Shown here: piece by piece, positions 33,786 to 43,153 of the stretch
How the letters are laid out: each line of letters starts with the position of its first letter
Numbering within the stretch: position 1 is the stretch's first letter
DNA from: Afifellaceae bacterium
GTDB lineage: Bacteria > Pseudomonadota > Alphaproteobacteria > Rhizobiales > Afifellaceae
Length of the DNA stretch: 64,000 nt
Assembly: GCA_028281235.1 (NCBI GenBank)
Contig: JANQKG010000036.1
Location: 62,001 to 126,000, forward strand
Reading direction: 5' to 3'
The notes under the pieces: model-generated
The model's input: only the letters and a program-made list of their open reading frames with translations
Told to the model about the DNA's origin: nothing
Databases searched by the model: none
Translations under genes and position numbers: made by a program

Positions 33786-35096
33786 ATGCTGCAGCGCTCC
33801 GTCGAAACCGCTGCTATTGATCTGCCGACGACAGAGACTGCTCGCATCGCCGTTATCGGTCTGGGGTATGTTGGCCTGCCGCTCGCCGCTGCCTTTGGCA
33901 AACAATTCCCGACCGTTGGCTTTGACATCAGCGAACGGAGAGTGGAAGAGCTTCAGGCCGGCTATGATCGTACGCGTGAGGCCACCCAAGATGAGCTCCA
34001 AAGTGAGCATCTCTCCTTTGCTTCTGACCCCGAGCGGTTGGCGGCGTGCAACGTCTATATCGTCGCTGTGCCCACGCCCGTCGACGAGCATCGTCGACCG
34101 GATCTCTCGGCGTTGCTTGGTGCAAGCGAAACCGTCGGCCGCCTCATCAAACGGGGCGACGTCGTCATCTACGAGTCGACTGTCTATCCCGGCGCGACCG
34201 AAGAGGATTGCGTTCCGCTCATCGAAGAAACCTCCGGGCTGGTCTCCAATCGCGATTTTTATGTGGGCTACAGCCCGGAGCGGGCAAATCCCGGGGATCA
34301 AGAGCATCGGCTGGCGACCATCGTAAAGGTCGTCGCTGGCGCCACGCCCGAGACAGCCGACTTCTTGGAGCGCCTCTACGCAATGATAGTGCCGGCCGGC
34401 ATCTACAAGGCGAGCTCGATCCAGGTTGCGGAAGCCGCCAAGGTCATCGAGAATACGCAGCGTGACCTGAACATCGCTCTGATCAACGAGCTCGCTATTC
34501 TCTTCAATCGACTGGGCATCGATACCGGCGAGGTGCTCGCCGCGGCACAGACAAAGTGGAATTTCCTGCTGTTCCGCCCGGGGCTGGTTGGCGGCCACTG
34601 CATTGGCGTCGACCCGTATTACCTTTGTCACAAGGCACAGAGCGTCGGCTACCATCCTGAGATCATATTATCCGGGCGACGGATCAACGATGGCATGGGG
34701 CGCTACGCTGTCTCGCAGCTCGTAAGCGCGATGCTGAAGCGACGCATCCATGTCGCCGGCGCTCGGGTGCTTATCCTAGGGCTCGCTTTCAAGGAGAATT
34801 GCCCGGACATCCGCAATACACGCATTGTCGACATGGTGCACGAATTGGATGAGCTCGGCACTGAGGTGGATGTCTATGATCCCTGGGTCGATCCGGACCA
34901 GGCTGAGAGCGAATATGGGATACGGCCGATCGAAGCGCCTCCGGCGGAGCACTACGACGCCATCATTGTGGCGGTCGCCCATCAGGAGTTTCACGACATG
35001 GACCCCTCAGACATCGCCCGCCTCGGAAAGACCAATCACTTGATCTACGACTTGAAGCACGTTCTGCCAAAAGGCAGCGCCGATCTTCGGCTCTGA
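33786..35096 (+). CDS. wbpA: UDP-N-acetylglucosamine 6-dehydrogenase (WbpA-like)
   Basis: 436 residues from the ATG at 33786 with AAGGA eight bases upstream; an upstream in-frame start at 33732 adds an unlikely extension. The NAD motif [18 protein letters not shown] is at about residue 21, and the catalytic cysteine is in [24 protein letters not shown] and [13 protein letters not shown] are typical of the WbpA/TviB/WecC branch rather than UDP-glucose dehydrogenases. It oxidises C6 of UDP-HexNAc to the uronic acid, the first step of the pathway completed by the WbpB-, WbpE-, WbpD- and WbpI-like proteins of this locus. It is the first gene after the antitermination leader. Confidence 0.88.
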   Translation: MLQRSVETAAIDLPTTETARIAVIGLGYVGLPLAAAFGKQFPTVGFDISERRVEELQAGYDRTREATQDELQSEHLSFASDPERLAACNVYIVAVPTPVDEHRRPDLSALLGASETVGRLIKRGDVVIYESTVYPGATEEDCVPLIEETSGLVSNRDFYVGYSPERANPGDQEHRLATIVKVVAGATPETADFLERLYAMIVPAGIYKASSIQVAEAAKVIENTQRDLNIALINELAILFNRLGIDTGEVLAAAQTKWNFLLFRPGLVGGHCIGVDPYYLCHKAQSVGYHPEIILSGRRINDGMGRYAVSQLVSAMLKRRIHVAGARVLILGLAFKENCPDIRNTRIVDMVHELDELGTEVDVYDPWVDPDQAESEYGIRPIEAPPAEHYDAIIVAVAHQEFHDMDPSDIARLGKTNHLIYDLKHVLPKGSADLRL

Positions 35097-35197
35097 CCGA
35101 AAATGACGCTTCCGTGATGGTTGGCGTTCCCGCCCGATAGGCCGGCTGGATGGACGAGGCCGGCGAGACAATGGCCGAGCCGCCCGCAGGTCGATAG

Positions 35198-36304
35198 ATG
35201 GAGTTCATCGATCTAAAAGCGCAGCAGGCTGTAATCCAGCCGCAACTGAACCGGCGCATCGCTGCCGTCCTGGCACATGGTCGCTACATCCTCGGCCCGG
35301 AAGTGACGGAGCTTGAGGAGCGACTCCAACTCTACACGGGTGCGAAGCACTGCATAACAGTAGCGAGCGGAACCGACGCGCTTCTTATCAGCCTCATGGG
35401 TCTAGACATCGGCCCCGGCGACGAGGTGATCGCTCCCGCTTTCACTTTTGCGGCCACGGCGGAAGTCGTCGCTCTGGTCGGAGCAACACCGGTTCTGGTC
35501 GATATCGAGCCGGACACGTGCAACATCGACGTGCGCGAGGTCGAAGCCGCGATCAGTGAGCGAACGAAGGCGATCATCCCCGTGAGCCTCTACGGGCAGC
35601 CGGCGGACATGGATGAGATCAACGCAGTCGCGGTCCGTCACGGCATCACGGTCATTGAAGACGCGGCGCAGAGCTTCGGCGCCCAATACAAGGGTGAGAA
35701 GAGCTGCAATCTGTCGACGATCGGATGTACGAGCTTCTTTCCTAGCAAACCGCTTGGATGCTATGGTGACGGTGGAGCAATTTTTTCCAATGAAGACGAG
35801 ATAGCCGAGGCATGTCGCTCAATCCGGGTGCACGGTCAGAGCGGGCGTTATGTTCACTCTCGGATCGGCGTTGCCGGACGCATGGACACGCTGCAATGCG
35901 CGGTCGTGTTGGCCAAGTTCGAACGGTTTGACTGGGAGGTGGAACAGCGCGAGGCTATCGGATCGCGATACAATGCGCTCTTCGACTCGATCGGCGTCCG
36001 GCGCGTTGAGCAGCGCGGCGACAGGTCCTCAGTGTTTGCGCAGTACACGATCTTCGCCGACGACCGCGATCGGCTTCGGTCGGCGCTCAATGAGGCTGGA
36101 ATACCAACCGCTGTGCACTATCCGTTGCCGCTCAGCGAACAACTAGCCTACAAGGAACTTTGCCGGTCATTTGACGCGCCGGCGGCGAGCGTTGCCTCCA
36201 AGCATGTGCTAAGCCTACCGATGGGTCCGGACCTCAAGTTGGCCGACCAGGACAAGATCGTTGCGACAATCGAGGCGGCTGGCGTAAAGGCGCTTGCAGT
36301 CTGA
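35198..36304 (+). CDS. wbpE: PLP-dependent 3-amino-uronate aminotransferase (WbpE-like, DegT family)
   Basis: 368 residues. The PLP lysine is K184 in FFPSKPLGCYGDGGA; VASGTDALLISLMGL and VIEDAAQSFGAQYKG are the phosphate- and ring-binding segments. The family puts an amino group on a 3-keto nucleotide sugar. The start MEFIDLKAQQAVIQPQLNRR is characteristic of the WbpE/WlbC branch that aminates UDP-3-keto-GlcNAc uronic acid using glutamate. The keto substrate would come from the WbpB-like enzyme encoded at 37479. An IS200-type element lies directly downstream, between this gene and the acetyltransferase gene that acts next. Confidence 0.87.
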   Translation: MEFIDLKAQQAVIQPQLNRRIAAVLAHGRYILGPEVTELEERLQLYTGAKHCITVASGTDALLISLMGLDIGPGDEVIAPAFTFAATAEVVALVGATPVLVDIEPDTCNIDVREVEAAISERTKAIIPVSLYGQPADMDEINAVAVRHGITVIEDAAQSFGAQYKGEKSCNLSTIGCTSFFPSKPLGCYGDGGAIFSNEDEIAEACRSIRVHGQSGRYVHSRIGVAGRMDTLQCAVVLAKFERFDWEVEQREAIGSRYNALFDSIGVRRVEQRGDRSSVFAQYTIFADDRDRLRSALNEAGIPTAVHYPLPLSEQLAYKELCRSFDAPAASVASKHVLSLPMGPDLKLADQDKIVATIEAAGVKALAV

Positions 36305-36344
36305 AGCGTCCGCTTTCTAAGTTCCATTGCCTTGGGTTAGCTCC

Positions 36345-36798
36345 CCCGTCTTCCAGACGGGTTTGCTTCAGCGCGAATGATCATTCAATACGATAAAGGA
36401 AAGCACTGCACATTTCATCATCGCTGCCATCTCGTGTGGATCACCAAGTACCGCTACAAGGTCCTGCATGGCGATGTGCGATTGCGGGTTCGCGAGATCA
36501 TCCGGCAGGTTTGTGCCGAAAACGGCGTCGGGATCATATCTGGCGTACTTGCCAGCGACCATGTCCACATGTTCGTGTCGATTCCGCCGAAACTGTCAGT
36601 GGCCGATTTGATGCGCAAGATGAAGGGTGGCTCGTCGCACAAGGTGCAGCGGGAGTTTCCGCAACTCAAGAAGCGCTACTGGGGCAGGCACTTTTGGGGA
36701 CGCGGGTACTTTTCGGCCACCAATGGCGCCATAACCGAAGAGACCGTACTTCAGTACCTGGAAAACCACGCACACAAATCTACCGGCGCAAGCCGGTA
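36345..36798 (+). mobile_element. IS200-type insertion sequence (IS200/IS605 family)
   Basis: The tnpA gene is bracketed by the subterminal hairpins that Y1 transposases recognise: CCCGTC-TTCCA-GACGGG at 36345-36361 and TACCGGC-GCAA-GCCGGTA at 36781-36798. There are no terminal inverted repeats, as expected. True ends are a little outside these hairpins and cannot be fixed without an empty site. It sits between wbpE and wbpD without breaking either. Confidence 0.8.
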
Positions 36799-36799
36799 G
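36377..36799 (+). CDS. tnpA: IS200/IS605-family Y1 transposase TnpA
   Basis: 140 residues, full length for the family. The metal-binding HUH motif is H62-V-H64 in SDHVHMFVSIPP and the nucleophilic tyrosine is Y127 in EETVLQYLENH. The enzyme cuts and joins single-stranded DNA at hairpin ends. The TAG stop lies inside the right-end hairpin. The reading frame is intact, so the element may still be active. No TnpB is present. Confidence 0.9.
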   Translation: MIIQYDKGKHCTFHHRCHLVWITKYRYKVLHGDVRLRVREIIRQVCAENGVGIISGVLASDHVHMFVSIPPKLSVADLMRKMKGGSSHKVQREFPQLKKRYWGRHFWGRGYFSATNGAITEETVLQYLENHAHKSTGASR

Positions 36800-36913
36800 T
36801 GGTTTAACCAAAGGTCAGTCGTTACTTTCAGCGGGCCAGATCGTTTGTCCTGTACTCGGATCGTGACCTGGCGGCTGCTCTGTAGCAGCAGCGAATCCCG
36901 GAGGTGAGAGCGC

Positions 36914-37453
36914 ATGCAGGACCCAAGGTTCTTTGTTCATGAAACAGCCGAGGTTCACGATGATGCGGTCATCGGAGCCGGAACCAAGATATGGAACTGG
37001 ACGAAGGTGCGTGAGAACGTGACGATCGGTTCGAACTGCATCATTGGGCAATGTGGATACATCGACACAGGCGTTGTCATGGGTGATGAGTGCAAGGTGC
37101 AAAACGGCGTGTCCGTCTATCAGGGCGTGCGGCTTGGCCACCAGGTGTTTGTTGGCCCGAATGTCACGTTCACCAATGACCTTTTCCCGCGCGCGCATTC
37201 CGCGGACTGGCAGGTCGTGGGAACTCGCATCGAGGACGGAGCGTCTATCGGCGCCAACGCAACCATTATCTGCGGGGTAAACTTGGGAGCGCATTGCATG
37301 GTTGCCGCGGCTGCTGTCGTTACACGTGACGTGCCGGCCCATGCGCTGGTGATGGGCCAGCCCGCACGCATTGTCGACTACGTTACCGTCGCCGGCAAGC
37401 GCCTTCATCACGATGTGGACGGCCCACTGCCCGGTGCTGCGCAGCTTGCTTAG
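36914..37453 (+). CDS. wbpD: nucleotide-sugar 3-N-acetyltransferase (WbpD-like, left-handed beta helix)
   Basis: 179 residues. Hexapeptide repeats start at DDAVIGAGTKIWNWTKVREN, continue through VTIGSNCIIGQCGYIDTGVV and finish with SIGANATIICGVNLGAHCMV. The opening FFVHETAEV and the NDLFPRAH segment match WbpD/WlbB enzymes, which transfer acetyl from acetyl-CoA to the 3-amino group of UDP-GlcNAc3NA. Trimeric and cytoplasmic in known members. It is followed after 25 bp by the WbpB-like dehydrogenase gene of the same pathway. Confidence 0.87.
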   Translation: MQDPRFFVHETAEVHDDAVIGAGTKIWNWTKVRENVTIGSNCIIGQCGYIDTGVVMGDECKVQNGVSVYQGVRLGHQVFVGPNVTFTNDLFPRAHSADWQVVGTRIEDGASIGANATIICGVNLGAHCMVAAAAVVTRDVPAHALVMGQPARIVDYVTVAGKRLHHDVDGPLPGAAQLA

Positions 37454-37478
37454 CTGAACAACGCAGGACATTTGATAG

Positions 37479-38465
37479 ATGGCTGACAAGGCTGGGCGCG
37501 TCCGAACTGCCGTAATAGGGGCGGGACAGATGGGCACCAATCATCTGCGTATCTATGATCAGCAAAAGAATGTTGACCTGGTTGGCGTTTTTGACAGCAA
37601 TGCCGATGCAGCGCGCACCGCCGCCGATCAATACGGTATCGAGATGTTCCATAGTTTGGATGAGCTTGCCACTACGGTCGACGCGGTCTCGGTGACCTCG
37701 CCGACGTTCACCCACGCCGAGATAGGCGCCTTTATGCTCGATCATCATGTCCATTGCCTGATCGAAAAACCGCTGGCTGTCACTGAAGAACAGTGCCTGC
37801 TGCTCATAGAGACCGCTAGGCGTCGCGGCGTCCATTTGATGGTTGGGCATGTCGAGCGTTTCAATCCGGCTGTACGTCAACTGGCGGCGATCATGGAGGA
37901 GGGCCACAAGGTTCATGCCATAGACGTACGCCGTCTCAGCGCAGTCAGCGCGCGGATAACGGATGTGGACGTGGTCGCTGATCTGATGGTGCACGATCTC
38001 GACATCGTACTGTCCCTCATAAAGAGCCCAGTGAACGAGGTGATCGCCAAGGCTGTTTCGACGCGGAATCACGGTGGTGACTACGTGGTCGCGCTGGTCT
38101 CGTTTGAGGGTGGGGAACTTGCTTCGCTGACCGCTAGTCGCATTACGCAGAACAAAGTACGCGAACTCAGCGTGACCACCGACCATGCCCAGATTCAAAT
38201 GGACTACAGCACCCAGACGCTTAATGTCATTCGCCAGGGTGATGGTGCGGTGAAACGCATGCCTGGTGATCTCGGCAACTACAAGCTCGACATTGCGATG
38301 GAACGGGCGGAAGTTCGTATTGGTGAGCCGCTGGTGCTTGAATTGCGGCATTTCATCGAGTGCATTCAAAGAGAGCGGTGCCCGTTGGTTGGCGGCCAAG
38401 AAGCCCTAGAGACCTTGCGGCTGGTTTGGCGTATTCAGCGGAGTTACACGCAGGACCTGGGATGA
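37479..38465 (+). CDS. wbpB: Gfo/Idh/MocA dehydrogenase, UDP-GlcNAcA 3-dehydrogenase (WbpB-like)
   Basis: 328 residues. The N-terminal Rossmann fold RTAVIGAGQMGTNHLRIYDQ binds NAD; the EKPLAVT segment (about residue 95) holds the conserved catalytic-site lysine and proline. VGHVERFNPAVRQL follows in the sugar-binding domain. WbpB oxidises C3 of UDP-GlcNAc uronic acid so that WbpE can aminate it. The stop overlaps the next gene's ATG by four bases. Confidence 0.82.
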   Translation: MADKAGRVRTAVIGAGQMGTNHLRIYDQQKNVDLVGVFDSNADAARTAADQYGIEMFHSLDELATTVDAVSVTSPTFTHAEIGAFMLDHHVHCLIEKPLAVTEEQCLLLIETARRRGVHLMVGHVERFNPAVRQLAAIMEEGHKVHAIDVRRLSAVSARITDVDVVADLMVHDLDIVLSLIKSPVNEVIAKAVSTRNHGGDYVVALVSFEGGELASLTASRITQNKVRELSVTTDHAQIQMDYSTQTLNVIRQGDGAVKRMPGDLGNYKLDIAMERAEVRIGEPLVLELRHFIECIQRERCPLVGGQEALETLRLVWRIQRSYTQDLG

Positions 38466-39439
38466 AGATGCGCTTCGAGGGGCAGAACTGTCTTGTCACC
38501 GGCGGCGGCGGTTTCATAGGCGGGCACTTGGTTGACGCACTGGCGTCGGAGGGCGCCGCCCGTGTCGTCGTGGTCGACAACTTCTTCCTTGGCAAGGAAG
38601 AAAACTTGACGGATGCCAAGCGGCGCCACGGCGATAAGATCAGGATCTATCGTGAGGACGCAGGGGATTTGTCGTCAATGACCGCGGTAGTTTGGAAGGA
38701 AGCCCCGGACATCGTGTTTAATCTCGCGACCAAGGCGCTGCTCTATTCCTTCTTTAATCCGCCGGGAGCATGCCGGACTAATCTTGATATTGCTTTGGTC
38801 CTAGGAGAACTACTACGGGGCGGAGCCTATGGCCGGCTGATCCATCTCTCCAGTTCCGAGGTGTATGGGACAGCGCGAACTGTGCCGATGGATGAGCATC
38901 ACCCGCTTTTGGCCGAAACATCCTATGCTGCGGGCAAAGCAGCGGGAGATCTACTACTCGCCTCGTATGTCAACATGTTTGACGTCGATATTCTTACGAT
39001 CCGCCCGTTCAACAATTATGGTCCACGTCAGAACGACGGCCAACTTGCTGCCGTTGTGCCGCTTACAGTAAAGCGGATCTTGCGGGGTGAGGTGCCGGTG
39101 CTGTCCGGCGACGGCCAGCAGACACGCGATTTCATGTTTGTCCATGACACCGTCAGAGCGATCTTGAACTTGTCTGTGATTGACGGTCTGCAGGGCCAAG
39201 TGTTTAACCTCGGTAGTGGTGACGAGACGTCAATCAGGTCAATCATCGAAACTCTGTGTCGGGTTATGCATTATTCCGGCGACATCAGACATGAGCAGGC
39301 GCGGAAGGCTGACGTTATGCGGCATTGCGCAGATATCGCCAAGGCCAAAGCACTGATCGGCGATATTGCGACGACCACGCTCGAGGATGGCCTTAGGAAG
39401 ACCGTTGACTGGTATCGAAACGTTGGATGGAAGACCTGA
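38462..39439 (+). CDS. NAD-dependent nucleotide-sugar epimerase/dehydratase (extended SDR)
   Basis: 325 residues from the ATG at 38462, which overlaps the previous stop (ATGA). Cofactor motif NCLVTGGGGFIGGHLVDALA. The catalytic triad is a Ser in HLSSSEVYG with SYAAGKAAGD providing the Tyr-x3-Lys. RPFNNYGPRQNDGQLAAVVP is the substrate-phosphate region. The family epimerises or dehydrates UDP- or dTDP-sugars. The coding sequence runs into the next aminotransferase gene with a 13-bp overlap, so the pair (dehydratase then aminotransferase) may make a 4-amino sugar for the same polymer. The substrate is not determinable. Confidence 0.82.
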   Translation: MKMRFEGQNCLVTGGGGFIGGHLVDALASEGAARVVVVDNFFLGKEENLTDAKRRHGDKIRIYREDAGDLSSMTAVVWKEAPDIVFNLATKALLYSFFNPPGACRTNLDIALVLGELLRGGAYGRLIHLSSSEVYGTARTVPMDEHHPLLAETSYAAGKAAGDLLLASYVNMFDVDILTIRPFNNYGPRQNDGQLAAVVPLTVKRILRGEVPVLSGDGQQTRDFMFVHDTVRAILNLSVIDGLQGQVFNLGSGDETSIRSIIETLCRVMHYSGDIRHEQARKADVMRHCADIAKAKALIGDIATTTLEDGLRKTVDWYRNVGWKT

Positions 39440-40533
39440 TCCCGCTTGCGAGACCTGATGTTTCATTCGACGAAGTCGCCGAGGACATCCGGACAATATT
39501 GGAGTCCGGCTGGCTCACGAGTGGCAGGTACATCGAGAAGTTCGAGGAGGTATTTGCCGCCTATGTCGGCGTCCACCACGCGATCACCACAACATCGGCG
39601 ACGACGGCGTTGCATCTTGCCCTTGAGGCCTCGAACGTCCAGCCGGGTGACGAGGTGCTAGTCTCTGATTTTACATTTCCAGCATCCGGCAACACCATAG
39701 CGCAGATCGGCGCAATTCCGGTGCTCGTAGACTGCCTACCCGGCCGCTTCACGCTCGATCTGGAAGACGCGGCGCGCAAAGTCACCTCGAATACCACCGC
39801 AATCATGCCTGTGGATCCGTTCGGTCAGCCGGCCGATATGAAGGGCGTTTGCGACCTCGCCTCCTCCCACGGTCTGGCGGTCATCGAGGACGCCGCGTGC
39901 GCAATTGGCGCCCAGCGGGACGGCACATGTTGCGGCGCCTGGGCCGGCGCCGGCTGCTTCAGCTTCCACCCCCGCAAGATCATCACTACGGGCGAGGGCG
40001 GCATGCTGACCACCAACGACGCAGATCTGGCGGCGCGCGCCCGCAAATTACGCAGTCACGGTGGCGTCAGCGCCGTGGTGGGGCTTGAGTTCCAACACAA
40101 TGGCTACAATTACCGGATGAGCGAGATACAGGCGGCGTTAGGGCTATCGCAAATGAAGAAGCTCACTGCCATGCTGGCCGACCGCCGCCGGGTCGCTGCG
40201 GATTATTCGAAGCAGCTTGCAGACGTGTCTGGTGTTGCGCTGCCGCTCGATTGCGAAGAAGGTACCGGCACATACCAATCCTATGTTGTGCTGCTCGACC
40301 ATGACATTGACCGCGATAGAGTGATTGCTCACACGCGCAAAGCCGGTGTCGAGACGACGCTTGGCACCTACGCCATGCACTCTCATCCAGCATTTGCACA
40401 CTTTGCCTATCGAGCTGGTGATCTGCCGAACAGTCTTCTGGCGCAGAACCAATCGTTGTCGCTACCGATCTACGGTAACATGCAGGCGGATGAAGTGGAG
40501 CGCGTGGTCAACGTGCTGGTCGCAAACCTCTGA
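39427..40533 (+). CDS. DegT/DnrJ/EryC1-family sugar aminotransferase
   Basis: 368 residues. The PLP lysine is in FSFHPRKIITTGEGGMLTTN; the TTTSATTALHLALEAS and VIEDAACAIGAQRDG segments are conserved. It resembles the 4-keto sugar aminotransferases (PseC, PglE, perosamine synthase type) more than the WbpE branch, which is already present at 35198. It overlaps the SDR gene by 13 bp and precedes an acetyltransferase gene, a common dehydratase-aminotransferase-acetyltransferase order for N-acetylated 4-amino sugars. That role is inference. Confidence 0.83.
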   Translation: MEDLIPLARPDVSFDEVAEDIRTILESGWLTSGRYIEKFEEVFAAYVGVHHAITTTSATTALHLALEASNVQPGDEVLVSDFTFPASGNTIAQIGAIPVLVDCLPGRFTLDLEDAARKVTSNTTAIMPVDPFGQPADMKGVCDLASSHGLAVIEDAACAIGAQRDGTCCGAWAGAGCFSFHPRKIITTGEGGMLTTNDADLAARARKLRSHGGVSAVVGLEFQHNGYNYRMSEIQAALGLSQMKKLTAMLADRRRVAADYSKQLADVSGVALPLDCEEGTGTYQSYVVLLDHDIDRDRVIAHTRKAGVETTLGTYAMHSHPAFAHFAYRAGDLPNSLLAQNQSLSLPIYGNMQADEVERVVNVLVANL

Positions 40534-40810
40534 ACCTGCCCTTGCAACGAAGTTCACGAAGGGATCTCCGGCATGTTGGGCGCAATTGGGTGCGTCGGGA
40601 GTTATTCCTGCAATTAAGAAGCTCAGCCTGTATTTAGTAAAATGTCCGCAAGCTAACGGCGCTTTGGTACTCTAAGGGCACCATGGGCGAGCGGAAGTAG
40701 CGCAGTTCAGGTCGATTTCTGAGTGTTTCCTTCTCTATATGGGGCCTGTCATATGGGCCCATCACAGCATGCGGTCGCTGTAGAATGTTGCAGAGTGGCG
40801 GGCTAGAACC

Positions 40811-41338
40811 ATGTCTGACAACTTGCTTAAAAAGCTCAGGGGCCTCTGGCAAGCGCGTCGCAATGAAGTCGATGCTCAGTACACCCGCACACTCTCGTTT
40901 GGCGATTATGTAGTAGACCGCTGGGAGAAGGCCCACGCACTCGGATTTGGGAACGGTACGTCGATTTACGACAGCACATTAGTATTCGGTGACGTCAAGG
41001 TCGCAGAAAATACTTGGATCGGTCCCTTTTGTGTCCTAGACGGCACCGGTGGTCTGACGATCGGATCCTACTGCGCCATCTCAGCCGGTGTGCAGATCTA
41101 CAGTCACGACACGGTCAAGTGGTCAATCTCCGGCGGCAGTGCTCCTTACGACTACGCTCCGACCATGATCGGCGATCGCTGCTATATCGGGCCCGCTACC
41201 ATCGTTGCGAAAGGCGTCACGCTCGGCGACGGCTGCGTCATTGGCGCCCAGAGTCTCGTAATGCAAGACGTTCCCGCAGGCGCGAAGGCCTATGGCTCGC
41301 CGTGCCGTGTCGTCGGAAAGGTCGATGATGGCGCATAG
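40811..41338 (+). CDS. hexapeptide-repeat acetyltransferase
   Basis: 175 residues. Left-handed beta-helix repeats run from SIYDSTLVFGDVKVAENTWI through LTIGSYCAISAGVQIYSHDT to MIGDRCYIGPATIVAKGVTL; H in IYSHDT is a likely catalytic base. It probably N- or O-acetylates a sugar of the repeat unit. A 277-bp gap without a gene precedes it. It overlaps the amidotransferase gene (41325) by 14 bp, so they share an operon. Confidence 0.8.
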   Translation: MSDNLLKKLRGLWQARRNEVDAQYTRTLSFGDYVVDRWEKAHALGFGNGTSIYDSTLVFGDVKVAENTWIGPFCVLDGTGGLTIGSYCAISAGVQIYSHDTVKWSISGGSAPYDYAPTMIGDRCYIGPATIVAKGVTLGDGCVIGAQSLVMQDVPAGAKAYGSPCRVVGKVDDGA

Positions 41339-42551
41339 CCCAGCTGTCGCCGTGGCTGAGGCGCCGTTATCCTCCGCTGCCGATATCCGCTTCGCGAATG
41401 TCCGCATATGTACCAACTGCATCTACGATGAGCGCGTTCCGCAGATCCGGTTCGACGAGGCAGGCGTCTGCAACTATTGCCGGCAGATCGACGATCTGAA
41501 AGTTCAGTATGGCACGGGCTCCGAGAAAGGGAGCCGGACATTCGACGACATCGTGGGGGCGATCAAGAAAGCCCGACGCGGCAAGAAATACGACTGCGTC
41601 ATCGGCGTAAGCGGCGGCACCGACTCTTCCTACATGGTGTATCTGGCCAAAGAGCGCGGCCTGCGACCACTTGCTGTCCACTACGACAACACCTGGAACA
41701 CCGCAATCGCCACGCAGAATATCAGGAAGGTGCTGAGCGCGCTCGACGTCGATCTCTACACCCATGTAGTCGACAACAACGAATCGAACGACATCGTGCG
41801 TGCCTTCTTCAAGGCGGGGGTGGCGGAGATTGAAGCAGCGACGGACCTTGCGCTCGCCGAGGTTATGTATCGCGCCGCCTCGAAATACGGTGTGCGCTAC
41901 GTGCTGGAAGGCCATTCCTTCGTGACGGAAGGCATCACGCCGGTCGGCAACAACTATTTCGACGGTAAGTACATAAAGTCCATCCATGCGATGTGCGGCG
42001 AACGGCCGATGCGCACCTATCCGTTGATGACGTTCGAGCGTTTCCTGTGGTGGACCTGCGTTGCATGCATCCGCAAGATACGGCCTTTCTGGTATCTGGA
42101 CTACTCCAAGGAGGAGGCCCGCTCCTTCCTTGAGAGGAAGTTCGGCTGGCAGTACTACGGCGGTCATCATCTGGAGAATCGGCTGACAGCGTTTTTCCAT
42201 AGCGTCTACCTGCCGCAGAAGTTTGGCGGTGATCTTCGCAACAACACACTCGCTGCACGTGTACGCATGGGGACGCTTTCGCGACATGAGGCTTGGGCCG
42301 AGTACAATACGCCGCCGCGTGTCGAGGAAGAGCTCGTGAGCTACTTCAAGAAGCGCCTCGGCATTTCGGACGCCGAATATGAGCGGATCATGGCAGCGGA
42401 GCCGCGGTCCTGGCACGAATTCCCCACTTACAAGAAGCGCTTTGAGCGATTGCGGCCGTTCTTCGCCGTGCTTGCAAAAGCCAATCTCGTCCCGATGAGC
42501 TTCTATTTGAAGTACTGCTTCCCGGCCAAGATCGACGAAGTGAGCCCGTGA
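41325..42551 (+). CDS. wbpG: N-acetyl sugar amidotransferase (WbpG/PseA family)
   Basis: 408 residues from the first of two adjacent ATGs (41325). An N-terminal zinc-finger-like CTNCIYDERVPQIRFDEAGV ends in CNYC; the PP-loop ATP pyrophosphatase motif is IGVSGGTDSSYMVYLA at about residue 93. WVTC-type cysteines follow in WWTCVACIRK. WbpG activates the 3-acetamido group of UDP-ManNAc3NAcA with ATP and replaces the oxygen with nitrogen to form an acetamidino group. Ammonia comes from the HisH2/HisF2 pair encoded immediately downstream, with a 4-bp GTGA overlap to hisH2. Confidence 0.87.
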   Translation: MMAHSPAVAVAEAPLSSAADIRFANVRICTNCIYDERVPQIRFDEAGVCNYCRQIDDLKVQYGTGSEKGSRTFDDIVGAIKKARRGKKYDCVIGVSGGTDSSYMVYLAKERGLRPLAVHYDNTWNTAIATQNIRKVLSALDVDLYTHVVDNNESNDIVRAFFKAGVAEIEAATDLALAEVMYRAASKYGVRYVLEGHSFVTEGITPVGNNYFDGKYIKSIHAMCGERPMRTYPLMTFERFLWWTCVACIRKIRPFWYLDYSKEEARSFLERKFGWQYYGGHHLENRLTAFFHSVYLPQKFGGDLRNNTLAARVRMGTLSRHEAWAEYNTPPRVEEELVSYFKKRLGISDAEYERIMAAEPRSWHEFPTYKKRFERLRPFFAVLAKANLVPMSFYLKYCFPAKIDEVSP

Positions 42552-43153
42552 TCACCATCGTTGATTACGGGATGGGCAATCTCGGCTCCATCCGAAACAT
42601 GCTCAGGCGCATCGGCGTGGACGCGATCATCTCGGGCGATCCGTTGGCGATTGCGGACGCTGAGAAGCTCATCCTTCCAGGCGTCGGGGCGTTCGACAAG
42701 GCAATGGCCCGCCTCAGCGACTGCGGGCTGCGTGGCGTGCTCGATCGCAAGGCGCTGACCGACAAGGTGCCGATTCTCGGCATTTGTCTTGGTATGCAGC
42801 TTCTCACGCGCTCCAGCGAGGAAGGCGTGCTGCCGGGCCTCGGCTGGATCGAAGCGGCGACTGTGCGGTTTCCGCGCGGCAACGGCATCAAGGTGCCTCA
42901 TATGGGCTGGAATGCGGTGACCGCGGTCACGGAAAGCCCGCTCGTCGCTGACGCGCCGGACGGGAGCCGCTTCTACTTCGTCCACTCGTATTATGTGCTC
43001 GCCGACGACCGGCGCCATGCCATCCTCAACGCGAGCCACGGCGTGACGTTCGACGCGGGCATCCAGGCCGACAATATCATGGGTGTGCAATTCCACCCCG
43101 AAAAGAGCCACCGCTTCGGCAAGCATCTGCTCGGCAACTTCGCGAGCCTGTGA
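42548..43153 (+). CDS. hisH2: HisH2, glutamine amidotransferase partner of WbpG
   Basis: 201 residues, GTG start overlapping the wbpG stop. The glutaminase triad is complete: C80 in ILGICLGMQLLT, H183 and E185 in GVQFHPEKSHRFG. It hydrolyses glutamine and passes ammonia through the HisF2 barrel. Because it is a second copy of histidine-biosynthesis HisH placed in a polysaccharide operon with wbpG, it most likely serves acetamidino-sugar synthesis and not histidine synthesis. Confidence 0.87.
   Translation: MITIVDYGMGNLGSIRNMLRRIGVDAIISGDPLAIADAEKLILPGVGAFDKAMARLSDCGLRGVLDRKALTDKVPILGICLGMQLLTRSSEEGVLPGLGWIEAATVRFPRGNGIKVPHMGWNAVTAVTESPLVADAPDGSRFYFVHSYYVLADDRRHAILNASHGVTFDAGIQADNIMGVQFHPEKSHRFGKHLLGNFASL

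Noticed and set aside
36377-36799. Possibility that the IS200 transposase is a REP-associated tyrosine transposase (RAYT)
   Set aside because: Its own flanking hairpins and its short length fit an ordinary IS200 element. No REP arrays flank it.
40687-40705. Possible third ops-like site (GAGCGGAAGTAGCGCAG)
   Set aside because: The GCGGTAG core is interrupted by two bases and there is no upstream hairpin like that in the two real copies.
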